From Aphrophora alni (lineage: Eukaryota > Arthropoda > Insecta > Hemiptera > Aphrophoridae), in NCBI GenBank assembly GCA_963513935.1, contig OY740770.1, positions 89,836,198 through 89,900,197 on the forward strand: 64,000 bases of DNA, read 5' to 3'. A program made the position numbers and the translations under genes. A model generated the notes under the pieces. That model saw nothing but the letters and a program-made list of their open reading frames with translations. It was not told the origin of the DNA and ran no database searches. Of this stretch, positions 1-12,229 are shown piece after piece (within the stretch, counting starts at the first letter, position 1; every line of letters begins with the position of its first letter).

Positions 1-837
1 TGATACTAACATAATTTTCTTTTAAAATAAAGTAAAAACCATTTAGTTTTTAAACAATGTAAATAAGGAATCCGAAGAAGTTCCTTTACTATAACGCTCT
101 TCTAATCCTCATCTTTGTTCAAATTAGAGGGGAAAATCGCATAGAGTTAAATCAGGAGACTGGGTTTGGCAAATTTAAAAACTGACTTCTACGACCAATC
201 CAATATTGTTGAAAATTATTTATGTATTATGTATATCAATTTACATATTGGCGCGAGGCACCATCTTTTTGAAAAATTAGCTTGGCCCACTTTCGAAACC
301 GTAAAATTAGACGGTACTTGTTGACTTAAAACTTGTTCTACTTCTTTCAAGTCATGGTCAGACACTAATGGTCAGACAGTAATTCCATTTTAAGTTAGAA
401 TTTGCTCATGAATAACGTAAGGATTTTTGGTGTAGTAATAATTAAAAGTTTTGCTATTTACATTAAAATTGCGGTTGGAAGTGGAATCGTCTGAGGACCC
501 AATACGAGTATGCCAATCAGTATCATTATCATTAAACTCAATGTTGCAGGAACATATCTCCACTCCTTTGTCCGGATAATCTTTCTGTAGGTTATAAACT
601 AGGTGTTTTTACAAAATTTAATTCGGTTTTTCTTCACAATTGTCTGCACTAAAGGTTTGATCACTCTAGTTTCAAGTTCTAGTAACCTAAGTGATTATTA
701 ATTTACCTGTAAAACAAAGTAATATATAACATACCCGTTTTAATTTTCTTTTATAAGGAGATCGAGGGAAAGGTTTTCAGAACATTTTCCGTTTTTAACA
801 ACAAATATTAAATCCTTTTATATTGATGAACCCTAAT
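1..837. other. AT-rich DNA, nothing recognised
   Basis: No open frame, repeat or RNA feature that I can support. The base composition matches the background of the first 40 kb. Confidence 0.5.
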
Positions 838-985
838 TGATTACTACTATAATATGATATTTTACTTGCCTGAGCAACCTTATATAAGCGACCAAAGTTT
901 AGAGATATATTGTCTATTTGTAAGTAATCATCATATTATGTAGAACCCTTATCACATTACAATATGTTAAAATAATTCATAATCA
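838..985 (-). repeat. Penelope-like terminal repeat, downstream copy (decayed)
   Basis: About 150 bp that match 3528-3672 in the same orientation. Shared blocks include acttgcctgagcaa (864 and 3552) and aatatgttaaaata (961 and 3647), so the offset is a near-constant 2686-2688 bp. The pair flanks the fossil Penelope-like body, as the pseudo-LTRs of that class do. On the minus strand the GATGA block survives near 927-934, but the GAAA block of the ribozyme core is lost here, so this copy is the more decayed. That it is a pseudo-LTR is inferred from position and similarity. Confidence 0.6.
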
Positions 986-1329
986 AACTGAAATTATAAT
1001 TTAAGCGTAATGAAAAATAACTGTTAACACTGTAATTTTATGTCACAGTGAGTAACCGACCACTTTCATATTGCCTGAGAGAACAACTGGTCAATTTATT
1101 TGTTGAATTTATGGCTGTGGGTGGAAGTATCTCCTATCTATAAAATAAAAGATTATGTTAACTTTAAACGGTTTTTGATCGTACAATATGTTAAATTCTT
1201 CCCTCTTGCAGTTATTGAAGATTTGGTAGGCTTTAAAAGTATTCATTATTTGTACTTCACAGAAGTGCAGGATTGCCATATGTGTGATTTCCGTCTGTGT
1301 ATGTGTGATCATCATTCATGAAGTGTTCC

Positions 1330-3306
1330 GAAATATTGGATTTTTTTTCCTGGAGAAAGTTTACTGCATGGATGAAGGTAGATTTTCCTTGAGTATTGAC
1401 AGAAAGGTCGTCCTTTCTATCCAATGTAGTTTATAGGACAATAATTGCGTGAGATTATATATACGCCTGGTTGGTGGTGGTACTTGTTGACGTTAATAGA
1501 GTTTAATTCTTCTTAGTAGTCCTGTATGGTAAATTTTAAACCATGTTTTTTTTTAAATCTGTTTTTGATTTGGAAACACATATTTAAGTAATAATTGATT
1601 ACTATATTAGGGTATTTTTTATTATGCTCAACGATGACAATTTCTTTTTGATGGTGATATGTTTTTATTAAATTTGTCTATGATTGCCTTGTCAGAGTCA
1701 TTAGCTAGGCTGGGTTTATTATGCTGTATAATTTATTGGGGTATCTTTCCGCATCGGAAGGAACAATGTCGAGTCAAATGTATTGGGCTCTGAAATGCAG
1801 CAAGTTTGTGAGACATAAGGTGGTAAAAACTGGAATGGATATTTTGGCCACTTTGGTAGGTTTTTTTTTAATATTTATCGAATGAGTTGTTTTGTTATGA
1901 GTGAGTTGCAGGGTATTGAGGCTGTGGTTCTTTTTTGAATACAATGGTGAACTTTAAATTGGGATGTATGATGTTTAGGTATTTGCCAAATATTTCAACT
2001 TGTCGTTTTTGCCATTACTTAAATATATTATGTCGTCAACGAATTAATATGTTATTTTGTTGTAATGTCTATTGATGTTATTCATTATGTGATTGGTTCT
2101 TTTCAGAAAATTTCCACCATAATAATGGAAAGTGGTGAATACGATGATACGGCTTTATACTGAATGAACATTTCGTTGTTAAACTTGAAATAATTCTGTG
2201 ACAAGCATATTTTTTAGTAATTTGAATAAAATAATGTCCTAATTTAAAACATATAAAATTATTCTCCAGAATTTTTAATGTTTCATTAATTAATTGTGTA
2301 AAATTCATGATATCGAATGAGACAAACTAGTCTTTGATTTTTGGTAGAACGTGGTTCAAATTATCTCTCAGGTCGTAACAATTTTATTACACTTTGACTC
2401 TCTACAAAAGTTACAGATGTTATTTTCTAATATCTTGGCCTTTCTAAAGGTTAGTGCATTACTAAATTTCACTAGAAGTCTTATTTGTATATCCGGCTTT
2501 TTTATTTTCGGAGCTCTCTATCTAGGAGTCAGGGGTATATAATTTTTATTACATCTCTTTGCAGTGTCATTTCGTAAATAATCTACATAGTTTATAAAGG
2601 ATTATATGTTTTTTTAAAATATTTATATAAGGGATTGTTTGATTTCTCTATATTATTATTGTTATGCACTTAATAATTTTTTTAAATTTAAATATTTTCG
2701 TACATTACCACAGTAGAATTTCCTTCTTTGCTTTTGAAAATAGTATGCGACTGTCTGAACGTTTTTGTTTTAAGGTGTTAATGGTTCTTAAGTAAATGTA
2801 GGGTACTGGTCTGATATTTTACATAAAGTTATTATTAGGTAAATTCGCGACCTTGTCGACAATAAGCCATCTCTACATATTTTGTTTATCATTAGTCAAT
2901 TGTTGGTTAGCCATTACAATTACATTAATTCTGCTTTTAATTGTCTTGTTGTCAAGATTGCATTGTACATTGTATTTCAAACCTTTGTTCAATAGTTCAT
3001 CTCACTAGGTGAGAACAAAGTATCAGATTAATTGACCTAAGTATTGACATAATTCACCAAAGTAGATGAAATTTGGGTGTACATTGAACCTTATAATATT
3101 ATTTATTATTAATCAAGGATGTGTGTTTGATCATTTGTTTTTTCATACAATTTTTGAACTTTAGGTTTGATCATTGAGTCAATATGTTTTACTAAAATAT
3201 CTAATTCCAATCGATGGAGTAATTTTATTATCTCTGCGCAAACAAAGCAATTATTTATTATGATGTTGTTTTTCTTCATGTAAAGGGTAGAGATCTCATT
3301 GTACAA
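1330..3306 (-). pseudogene. Fossil Penelope-like retroelement (RT plus GIY-YIG endonuclease)
   Basis: Read on the minus strand, short stretches in shifting frames match a Penelope-like polyprotein in the right order. At about 3260-3120 there is an N-terminal helical part (LELDILVKHIDSMIKPKVQKL). At 2290-2225 there is an RT stretch (ETLKILENNFICFK). At 2043-2032 is the catalytic box FVDD, followed by IIYLSNG. At 1977-1897 is IIHPNLKFTIVF. At 1827-1785 is the post-RT HKLAAFQSPIH segment. At 1467-1380 is a GIY-YIG nuclease core (GVYIISRNYCPINYIG, then KGRPF after a stop). The spacing of about 390 codons from N-terminal part to FVDD fits the family. Many stops and frameshifts make it non-functional. 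Enzymes of this class copy RNA into DNA at nicked targets. Family assignment rests on motif order; I could not run a search. Confidence 0.72.
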
Positions 3307-3527
3307 CCATTTGTTTTCTGCTAAATTTAGCTTAAGAATTGTTACTATTTGTTGTATGAATTTATCTTAAAATTATTTAAATTTTGTATTTTACTTTCAT
3401 AAATGAATATAGAGTTGTTAATTTTATACAACTTAAATTTAGTGTTTTTTTATATTTGCAGGCTATTTTTGCTTGGCTGCCATTATTGTCCATTTATGGT
3501 GGTGTAAATATACTAATTTGTGCTATA

Positions 3528-3690
3528 AAAGTATATATTTATTGATCTATCACTTGCCTGAGCAATTTTTTATAAGCGATTGAAGTTTACAGCTATTTCA
3601 CCTATTTTTCAGGCATCATCAAGACATGTAACACTTATGGCATTATAATATGTTAAAATAGTTCGTAAAAAACATATAATTAGAAACAAC
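3528..3690 (-). repeat. Penelope-like terminal repeat, upstream copy with ribozyme core
   Basis: Direct-repeat partner of 838-985, lying just upstream (minus-strand sense) of the fossil polyprotein. It contains the hammerhead-like motif listed separately. Together the two copies bracket an element of about 2.7 kb, the arrangement known for Penelope-like pseudo-LTRs. Confidence 0.6.
3585..3623 (-). ncRNA. Hammerhead-ribozyme-like motif
   Basis: On the minus strand the order is TTGATGA, a short stem-loop (GCCT, loop GAAAAAT, AGGT), GAAA, then UAGC and GUA. This reproduces the hammerhead layout (CUGAUGA, stem II, GAAA, very short stem III, cleavage triplet). The canonical CUGAUGA has become CUUGAUGA and I could not find a good stem I, so activity is doubtful. 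Penelope-like pseudo-LTRs are known to carry minimal hammerheads with weak stem III, which makes the location meaningful. Confidence 0.5.
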
Positions 3691-5540
3691 AATTGATACA
3701 CAATGAAACAATTTGAATGATCAAACACCGTTTCAATCAAACGTAATCTTTGATCAAATACATATTATTTATTACTTTACGAATTTCCTTACTATGTTTT
3801 TTGGAAAACAAAGATATACCTTTCGTCACTGTATACTACACAGTGTACCTATACCATGAATATTAAATTATTCACCGATCATATACTATATACCTTTTTT
3901 ACCACGACTTTTAAAGATTTTTTTGTTCGTTAATTCGTTAAACTGCTGTTTTAAATTGTAATTAAATATCTACAGCACTTTATTTATAAACATTTTAATA
4001 TAATTAATGTTATGCAATATAATTTGATAGTAAATATCATTATAAAACATTTTGTTGATTTTTTTTATTTATTACACACAAGCAACATAAACTATAGTAC
4101 AAGCTCGCACACACACACACACACACAAACACAAACTTATACATGCATCTGTAATCACAACACACACATACAGGTGCACAGATATTATTCTCTGGAAGTG
4201 CTATGTTGTGTAACTGGATTGTCTGATGCATATTTAGTGTATCAGCGTTCATCATGTGATATAACATGTTTTATTGGATCCTAAGAGTTGGAATATTGTT
4301 TGACGGCATAATGTCTTCTTTTGCAGTTCAATGAAGAACCCAAATAAAAAAAAAACACATATTCAAGTACAAATATTGACTTTTCGTTTTACCTTGTATA
4401 GTATTTTCTTTTCATACATATATTATTAGTTGGAAAAAAATTCAAATATATATGTATATGTAAATTTTACATATTTCAAAATTATTAGTTCATTCCAATC
4501 TAGTTTTTACGTAAAAATAACGTTTTTATTAAATTACGTTTAATTTACCTGATGAGTATTTACAAAATGTTTTGTATTGGTTTGTACAGATATTTGTCAA
4601 AATTTGCCAGTCGTGAAATTGGAAAACTTGGTCCGTTAATATCCCTAACAAAATATGTGATGATCATTTTAAAGATATTATTTGGAGGGTTGAAATTTTA
4701 TTATTATCTACTTTGTGGCAGTTAAACTGGAGTAAAATTTTAATATTTATTTCCTTTCTGTCAAAATAGTTTTTTTCTGAAAATTCACATAACCAAACTT
4801 GGTCGTGAGTAATCATGGAACGTAATAACTCAATGATTGTATGTTCTTAAAAAAGATTAGTCTACGTTTGACAATATTAATCAAATGTTTCAGTGTCAAT
4901 AACAAGCGTTACTTTACCAAACGCAACAATATCTTAAAACGATTTGACTTAACGATATAAACTTATTCTAATCATTCATATTATGTTTAATCATCTTTAT
5001 AGGAAGGTCTCTAGAGGAAATGTTTTAAAAGAAAGATACATTTCCATTGATTTGTAATTTTTAAAACTCTACATATGTATTTGTGAAATTTAAATATATC
5101 AACTCCTATAGGTTTTATAGAATAGACAAGGGTTTGTCATAATAATTCACGTTGCCTTTTCCTTTCCCATATTTGCAATTTATTTTATCAGTATTTAAAT
5201 AGTGATGAAGATGGACAGAAATCAAGTTAATTTAATTAAACTACATTACATTTTTATTATTTAAATGGAATTCACTACTTCATAAATTGGGTTGGGGTGT
5301 CTGAATATTGTGTAAACAGACTGGATGACTGACTATTGTTGTCGAAATGAATGTATCCAGTTGTTTTTTTATTCACTTATTCCTTACTAAATATTGTTTA
5401 AATTTTCTCCCGCAGCCATACACAATCTAACTGTATCTTCGACGGTTGTCTAAATGCTGTTCTTTAAACTGATTTCATCGTGAAACAGGTTTATTTCCAT
5501 TGTTACGAGTTAGCAACTTTCTTCCTTCTTCATTTTAACA
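3691..5540. other. AT-rich DNA with a short CA run
   Basis: A short (CA)n tract lies at about 4108-4134. Otherwise I see no coding or structured feature. Confidence 0.45.
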
Positions 5541-6059
5541 TTTGGTCTTTCGTCGTGTCTGTCTGAGTCCTATTGCATTACAGTTTAACTTTATTCGTCG
5601 CATTTTGATGTTCTTCTCTTGTTTGTTTCACTGTGATTTGAATAGTTTTGTCTTGAATCTGGTTTGGGTATTGGTTTATGGTTTTTATTTCATATATCTT
5701 CGGTTTTTAATTTTTGGTACTTTTTATTCTACTATTTCGCCTTTTTTCACAGTGTGGGTGACCGGTATCTTTTGCATCTTAAGTCTACTATCCACTCCTC
5801 CTTTGCCTTCTTTTACATATCTCTTCATCTTTTGTTTCCTTGTTGCCTCCTTTCATGTCGCTCATTGGTTTAGACTCTTACTGTACGTTGGTTTTTAGTT
5901 CTGAACTTTTTTTTTCAGATAACACTAAAGCCTTCTTTCTTTAAAGAGTTTAAGCCTAATTAATGGTTGAATCTGATCGGTTTTATTAGATTCAGTTTTA
6001 CAGCTTAATCTTTTTAAAGAAAATCTTGATTTCATCTTTCATATCAAATCACATAAATT

Positions 6060-7200
6060 GTCTGTCCACATTAATGTTTTCGCTTTAAATTATTGCAACG
6101 TATTGCACCCTATTATAATTTTACTCTTAAGTTTAGTAATTTTTAGGCATTTAAGTTATGTATCTATTCATTTATTGTTTACTTTTATTGGAATTATTCG
6201 TTGTTTGTTTACTTTACGTTTTTCCCTTTTTAATCGCTGTTACAACTTCGACATTTACGACAGGAAGTTCCATGAATTCTAATCCGCGATTTTTACTTCT
6301 TTGTAGAACGGTTTTTGCACGAACGTCCACTGATCACAGGTGTCAATTGTTTTTCCACCCATTTGGACTTCTCGTAGGATGTTTCACCGATCGCAGGACA
6401 TTTTAATAACATCTGTTCAATCCATATTCCGTTATTACTTTCTTCTAACAACTCATTCCCTAACTTTATACTTATAATGTTCTTGTCGATTAGATTATTG
6501 GATTTTGGTTAAGCTTTATTCACTTCCAATTTATTAATATTTATTGTTATTTTTTCGATCTCGTTTAATCCTTATACTTTCTTTGTTTTATTGATTTTAG
6601 CTTTGGGATGTTTTAAATAAGTATTTGAGGGATTATTTTAAAATAATTTACCAGGTTTTTGAGGTGAAGGGTTTGAGAAGTTTACAGAGTTTCGTTAATA
6701 GGATTTATTGATAAGGTTTGGATGTTAGTTTCGGCTGTCAAAATTATCTTTTATAGGTGGAAAGATATTATTTTATTCGGTAGTAGGTTTCATTCATTTG
6801 TAAGCTGGTTATTGTATCCTTCTGTTCTACAACTTGAATTTGGCTTGTTAGATGAACTCCTTGCTAATTCCACCGTCTCCAGAATTTATAAGAAATTTAT
6901 GGCTTCCTTATAACGTTAGCTTGCTTTATCATTTACGCGATTTGCGATTTCGAATCAAAATGCCTCATAATTCTGTATAATAAAAAATTATCATGAACAT
7001 TCGGTTCCTGAAATTACTATGATAATATCACCAGCACGAAATTATCTAGAGTCCTTTTTAGAGCATGTATTTTAATAGTGTGTCAATTAGGGAGTCACTT
7101 AATGATACTGTGACTCAGATATTAGGTTTTTTTGTAAATTCCTTTATTTGCGTCTGTTGGCCTGATAATTGCTCCACGTCTAGTACGACTCATAAAAAAA
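6060..7200 (-). pseudogene. Fossil gag-protease of the A/B LTR-element lineage
   Basis: Minus-strand translation in broken frames lines up with the Gag and protease of elements A and B, in the same order and with similar spacing. Gag pieces: EQLSGQQTQIKEF (about 7174-7130, compare EHYWGYQTQQVV), EPNVHDNFLLYRIMRHFDSK (about 7010-6951, compare EPKIPEEFLIYQLMRHFDQK) and EAINFL (about 6907, compare DAIKFL). Protease pieces: IDTCDQWTFVQKPFYKEV (about 6350-6292, compare IDTGAQMSCVQEDFYKHV), ELPVVNVEVVTAIKK (about 6271-6220) and KLKSKIIIGC (about 6135-6101). The MRHFD-to-IDT distance is about 610 bp here and about 575 bp in A. The catalytic DTG is altered to DTC and many stops are present. K-rich sequence down to about 5540 may be the decayed tail. 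The plus-strand T-rich ORFs over this stretch are shadows. Confidence 0.8.
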
Positions 7201-7260
7201 TATTAATTTTGTACAGGAAAACAACTATAAAACATACAAAACTGTAAGAGAGTTTAATAA

Positions 7261-10200
7261 AAATCTGTTATGAGAAGATTTTTTATTGTATAACATAATT
7301 ATAAAGGCTTTATTGTAATTAAAAGTAGATTACATGCGAATAAAATAAATTACAAAAATATTGAATACAATTGACACTTGTAAAAATACACATGATGCAT
7401 TCAATTATGTAATTTGCTATTTCATTCCCAATAATTACTATAAACATTAAAATATAAGTAAGCTATTTATATTTAAAATGCATGATAATAGAATTTGTTT
7501 ATTACTGTAGTAAAAAAACCTACAAAATTATTCTACACATCAAATTAACTCCATCTTTTTAATTTTCCACAATCCTCCACCCTTTAGTAATCTGTTACAA
7601 ATTTGAGGTAGTGTTTACCTTGGGGTAGAGTTACTACGTTCCAAAGTACTTTCGTAAATTATTACACAGACTATCATAAATTGTGCCATATAGCTAATGT
7701 AATTAATTCACTCAGCCAATTTATTAATACTTTAATAAATCCATAAATCTTTTAAATTCAATAAAATTATAATTAATACTCTGTATATATCAACTAAACC
7801 TCAGTATATATATTACGCAATTTGGACAGAGACGTAATACGTTTTAGTGTATGGATTAAATAACAAAAACTTCCTAATAATTATTAAAACTTATTGATGT
7901 TTTAAGTGTAGTCTCAAATTGTATTTGAACAAAAACAAATCGAATTTTTAAATTAAAATTGTGAATTATACTGTATATCTTTAGATTTAAATTATTTTGA
8001 AGAGCACATTGATGATAAAATTGAAAATCATATCTCAATCTTATCACTTATTCATTATGATATATTGCCATTTTTGAGTTACGAGATCTTTTTTTATATG
8101 TTAAGATTATCAAAATGTGCAACTTATAAACTCGTAAATTACAAATTCCCCTTTGGATTTAAATTTTAAAATGGTTGTAAAATATATCTATCTGCCAAAT
8201 TTATGTGGCTAAATTTAAAACGTAAGTTTTTAATCTAAACGTACTGGATATCAACCATCCGACTTTTTTTTCCTTATGTTAATAGAAAAAAGTACAATTA
8301 AAGCAGTCATAGTAGGTAGAAAGTCTCAAAATCCCTTATTTTATTCAATTGATCTTTTAATATGAAGGTTTATGTAAAAGCCTATCATACTAACTATCGG
8401 ATAAAATATGCAATTATAAAGTAAAAATTAATTTCAGATACTTATGTTTTTTATCTTCTCTCCAATTTCCTTTCTGTTAGTAACTATCTTCGAATTATAA
8501 CTTGAAATTTTTTGAGTACTTAAAGGAATATTAACAATATTTGAACTTAATTTGTTATTATTATATTTTAAATAAAATACTAAGAATTAATAAAATCACA
8601 TTACCTAATCTGCAGTAAATGCAAATGAATATTGGGAAATCATTGGTTATTTCAACAAATAATTATATCAGTTGATTAGCGTAACTTGAATACACAAATT
8701 ATAAAATGTATGATTAAAATAAATCTTTAGAATGTACAAGGGAGAAGGGATTGGACAACCTGTTTAAATAAGAAATACTAAAATCACAACCTGTGGTCTA
8801 ATTGAGGATATAGCATTGCCTACGTAATTCACTTTGAGAAGTAAAACGCAAGTTTCAATTTCAACAAGTGGCAGAACGAGCTTAACTAATGGGCTAAACC
8901 AATTACACTTTGTTTTAAATATTACGTTTGTCTATGTTGTGACGGACTGTTCAATATCCTTTGGTCAATTTTGTATCTATCGTTTTAGTAAAAAATTAAA
9001 AAATATATATTAACTCTTTGTTAGGTAGGTTATGTTTGTTTAAGTCTAAGCATATTAATAAACTATTAAATCATCAATAAACCTTTAAAAATACTTGTTT
9101 TCAGCTTAGGCAGTGCTCCATTTACTAGAAGCGTAAATCAAACAAAGAAATCTAAAGGCGGTTTTGTTGTTTCCGTTATATCGAGTGTCAAGGCCCAATA
9201 TTCAAAGTATGGAGTATATATTTCAGAATTTCGGGATACTTAACTTGAATTAATTATTTGGTTTCGTTAGGTATAACCTAATTTTATTTGTATATATTGT
9301 ATTTGAATTAGTTAAATGTAATGATATATTTATTTTTTTCAAATTCAGTAGATATATAATGATTCAATAGTTCGTTATAAAATGTGGTTTCTAACTTATT
9401 TTGAATAACTAATTAAAGATATTATTCGTATTTTAGTAACTGATAACTTATTTGATTTTCCCCAATGATGTATTTAAAATATATTCATGAGGTTTAAAAA
9501 GAGGCGACCTCAGGATAGATTTTTTATGCTGTAAACAGCATACCTTGAACAGACATTTCAACATAATTGGTAACAAATATGCATAATTTTGTGTATTATA
9601 TGGATCTGACAATTATACATATTTAATATATAGTAATATATAATTACAGTGTATGTAAAAAATATCAGGAAACCTGCTGATTATTTGACAAATCGCTGCA
9701 GATAACAAATTTATTTGATCGAAATCAGTAAAGATACAAAATATTCACATTTAAAGCACACGTAATTTTCCGACCCCATATTGATTTCTGCCATCTTCAA
9801 ATTAACTTTTAATAATAAATGAGAACGGAATGCTATGACACATCATTTTAATGTGTGAATTTAAAGAAGTAATTGATGTTGAAGTCAGTCATTCTATTAA
9901 TATATTTAGTCAAGAATAAATAGCCATTATCGAAACACTTCAATTAAAAGTGTAGGTGTGAAACTGTTCTTGCAATAATTAGACAAACAGCTTTAGTTGT
10001 TACAAAAAGGTGAATTCAATTTAAAACTAATTTATTAGTTTATTAATATTATAATTGATTAATAATTAACAACATGTAAAGTTTTTTCTAATAAATGGTT
10101 TTTTTATCATATGTCAAATATTCAGTTACCTGATTCAAACTCAGGCTTACCGATATTCATAAAAGATGCTTAAAATGAGTCCTTTCACAGTTTGGCAGTG

Positions 10201-10616
10201 GGCTAGAATTTAGAGGTAACTATTAATTGCATGTCCTATCGTTTCTGCTGAAATTGGTTAAACTCTGACAGAATATGGTGTTTAAACCAATAATATTGTA
10301 TATTTTATTTTGATAAACTTTCTGTTTTAAATACCTCTAAAATATGTAATCAAGGGGAGACAAATCTGGGGACCTGTGATATATAGTTTTCCTCAAAAAT
10401 GTGAGACAACCCTAATTTTATTTACTGCTATTAAATCAATAAATAAATCAAAATAATTTATGTAGTAAATTTACGTTTAATGTTCCATATTTATTTGAAG
10501 CACATCGGATGCAACGTATATTATTAAATGTTTTAAGCTGGCCTTGATATTTTCATTTATAAAAAAGTGCAATAATATCATAAAACATGCTCACGTAATG
10601 AGATGTCTAAAGAAAG
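7261..10616. other. AT-rich DNA, nothing recognised
   Basis: Long AT-rich stretch without open frames, long simple repeats or recognisable transposon motifs. Confidence 0.4.
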
Positions 10617-10815
10617 AACGTGGGTTTAAAGTAATAAACAAGAAAGTGTTGAGGACAAAGTGCGGTTACAGTTTATATTTCCGCTAGGAGCAGTGCTGCT
10701 GAATAATAATGTGTTTTAAATTACCTTGTCTTATGTTTCTACAACCAAGACGGTAACGTATCTTCTATAAAACCAAGGTGATATTTTGAATATCTAATGT
10801 TTCAATAAGTAAAAA
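10617..10815. repeat. Dispersed repeat, copy 1
   Basis: About 200 bp matching 22782-22988 in the same orientation. A near-identical core runs from gtaataaacaagaaagtg through gcagtgctgctgaataataa to the ttaccttgt block, then aaaaccaaggtg. It contains the small palindrome AGCAGTGCTGCT. I see no clear polymerase III boxes, open frame or terminal inverted repeats, so the class is unknown. Confidence 0.75.
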
Positions 10816-11485
10816 TGTTTCTACCAGCTTCATTCACAATTTTTCTGAGCCTAAATTCTTGAACAATTTTTCAGCGTTTATATTATTTATGAATTTGTCG
10901 TCATAAACTTGTGATATAATAAATTTTTCACTATAAATTCATACTGGGAAATAAATAATTTTCTTTTCTTTACTACCTGATACAACAGACTTTCTTCATT
11001 TAGCAACCATTCGCTCAATCCCTATCAATTTGTTTACCACTAAACATTTATCTATATGATTTAAAATTGACGTTAGAAATTGCTATGATAGATTTCTGCG
11101 TCTTTCATTATTAATTATAATAAAAAAAAGATATCAGTGTCAGAATTATAGTAGGTACTTCTTAATATTAAAAAAAATAAAATTCTCACCTTCTCTTTTG
11201 TCATAAACTAATATAAAAGAATTTCGTAACGCATTGAAATAGATTTTGCAAATGTTTGAGGTCAATTAATTGTAAATGATCCAACTACAAGAAAACTGTA
11301 TTAACCTATAGTAAATATCATGTTTGATACAAAATGAGGTGTCACAATTATTCATTCTGTTATAGGATGGCATTTTACTAATGCTTAATTAAAACCGACC
11401 ACGAGAAATTAAGTTGTTGGAATGAAAATATATTTAATTACTACGGATTTTTTTTTACATAGTTTATAATTATTCTCTTTTCTAT

Positions 11486-11580
11486 CTGTGTATAGGTAGA
11501 TGTAAGTTGAATAAGTTTAGTGTTAATTAACATAAGTTTATAACAATCTTGGATTATAACTTACACCAACCTACACACAG
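11486..11580. other. 95-bp imperfect inverted repeat (hairpin)
   Basis: The outer arm ctgtgtataggtagatgtaa pairs with the reverse complement of ttacaccaacctacacacag at the other end. About 24 of the outer 28 positions match, with a roughly 35-nt less-paired centre. The size suits either a microRNA-type hairpin or a very small inverted-repeat transposon relic. Nothing else distinguishes the two. Confidence 0.5.
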
Positions 11581-12229
11581 AGCAATAGAAGAAGGTCATC
11601 GATATTCCCACACTTTTATCCTTCCATGGGCCCCCTTAAACTCTCCAACATATTATGTGATTATACTGTCTATAAGCAGTTTGGTTGTTTCACTGTCCAA
11701 CAAATGAAAATTATTTTGAAAATCAATGATATTTCTAGATTTTTAGAACTTTGGGTCCTCAAATTTTACTCCTAAGTTGAACAAATGTTAGAATTAATGA
11801 AAAAAATATGAAAGTTTCGGCATTACGATATCATCAGGTAATTATTAAAATTCGGTTTGTGCCTAAACTATGCATTCTGCCGACTTTTTCCATGACATGT
11901 AATTTGTTTATTATGATGTATAAACAATGAAAAAGTGTAATTTAATTTTTTTTATAAAATCCAAATTTTTATTTCAATAAAATGTACTGTGAAATGTTTT
12001 GCGTACGGTATTTATTGTAACGTCAATATTTATTATAAACAGGTTGGCTTACTGATATACACTTTAATAGTTTAATTTGAGGAATTTATTTTTTGACGAA
12101 AATGAATATACGTAGAGTCGCATATCACTTGGAGAAACTTAGAGATCCGTGTAATATTTAAAATAGTTAGTTATTCAAAAATGTTCCGTACACAGATATA
12201 ATGAGTTTAGAAGACATTACCTAATCTAT

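Noticed and set aside
5542..6406. Several hydrophobic plus-strand ORFs resembling membrane proteins
   Set aside because: T-rich complement of the fossil, A-rich gag-protease sequence on the minus strand.
9495..9545. Possible mitochondrial rRNA piece (gcgacctcaggatagat)
   Set aside because: The surrounding sequence does not continue into conserved large-subunit rRNA, and the match is too short.
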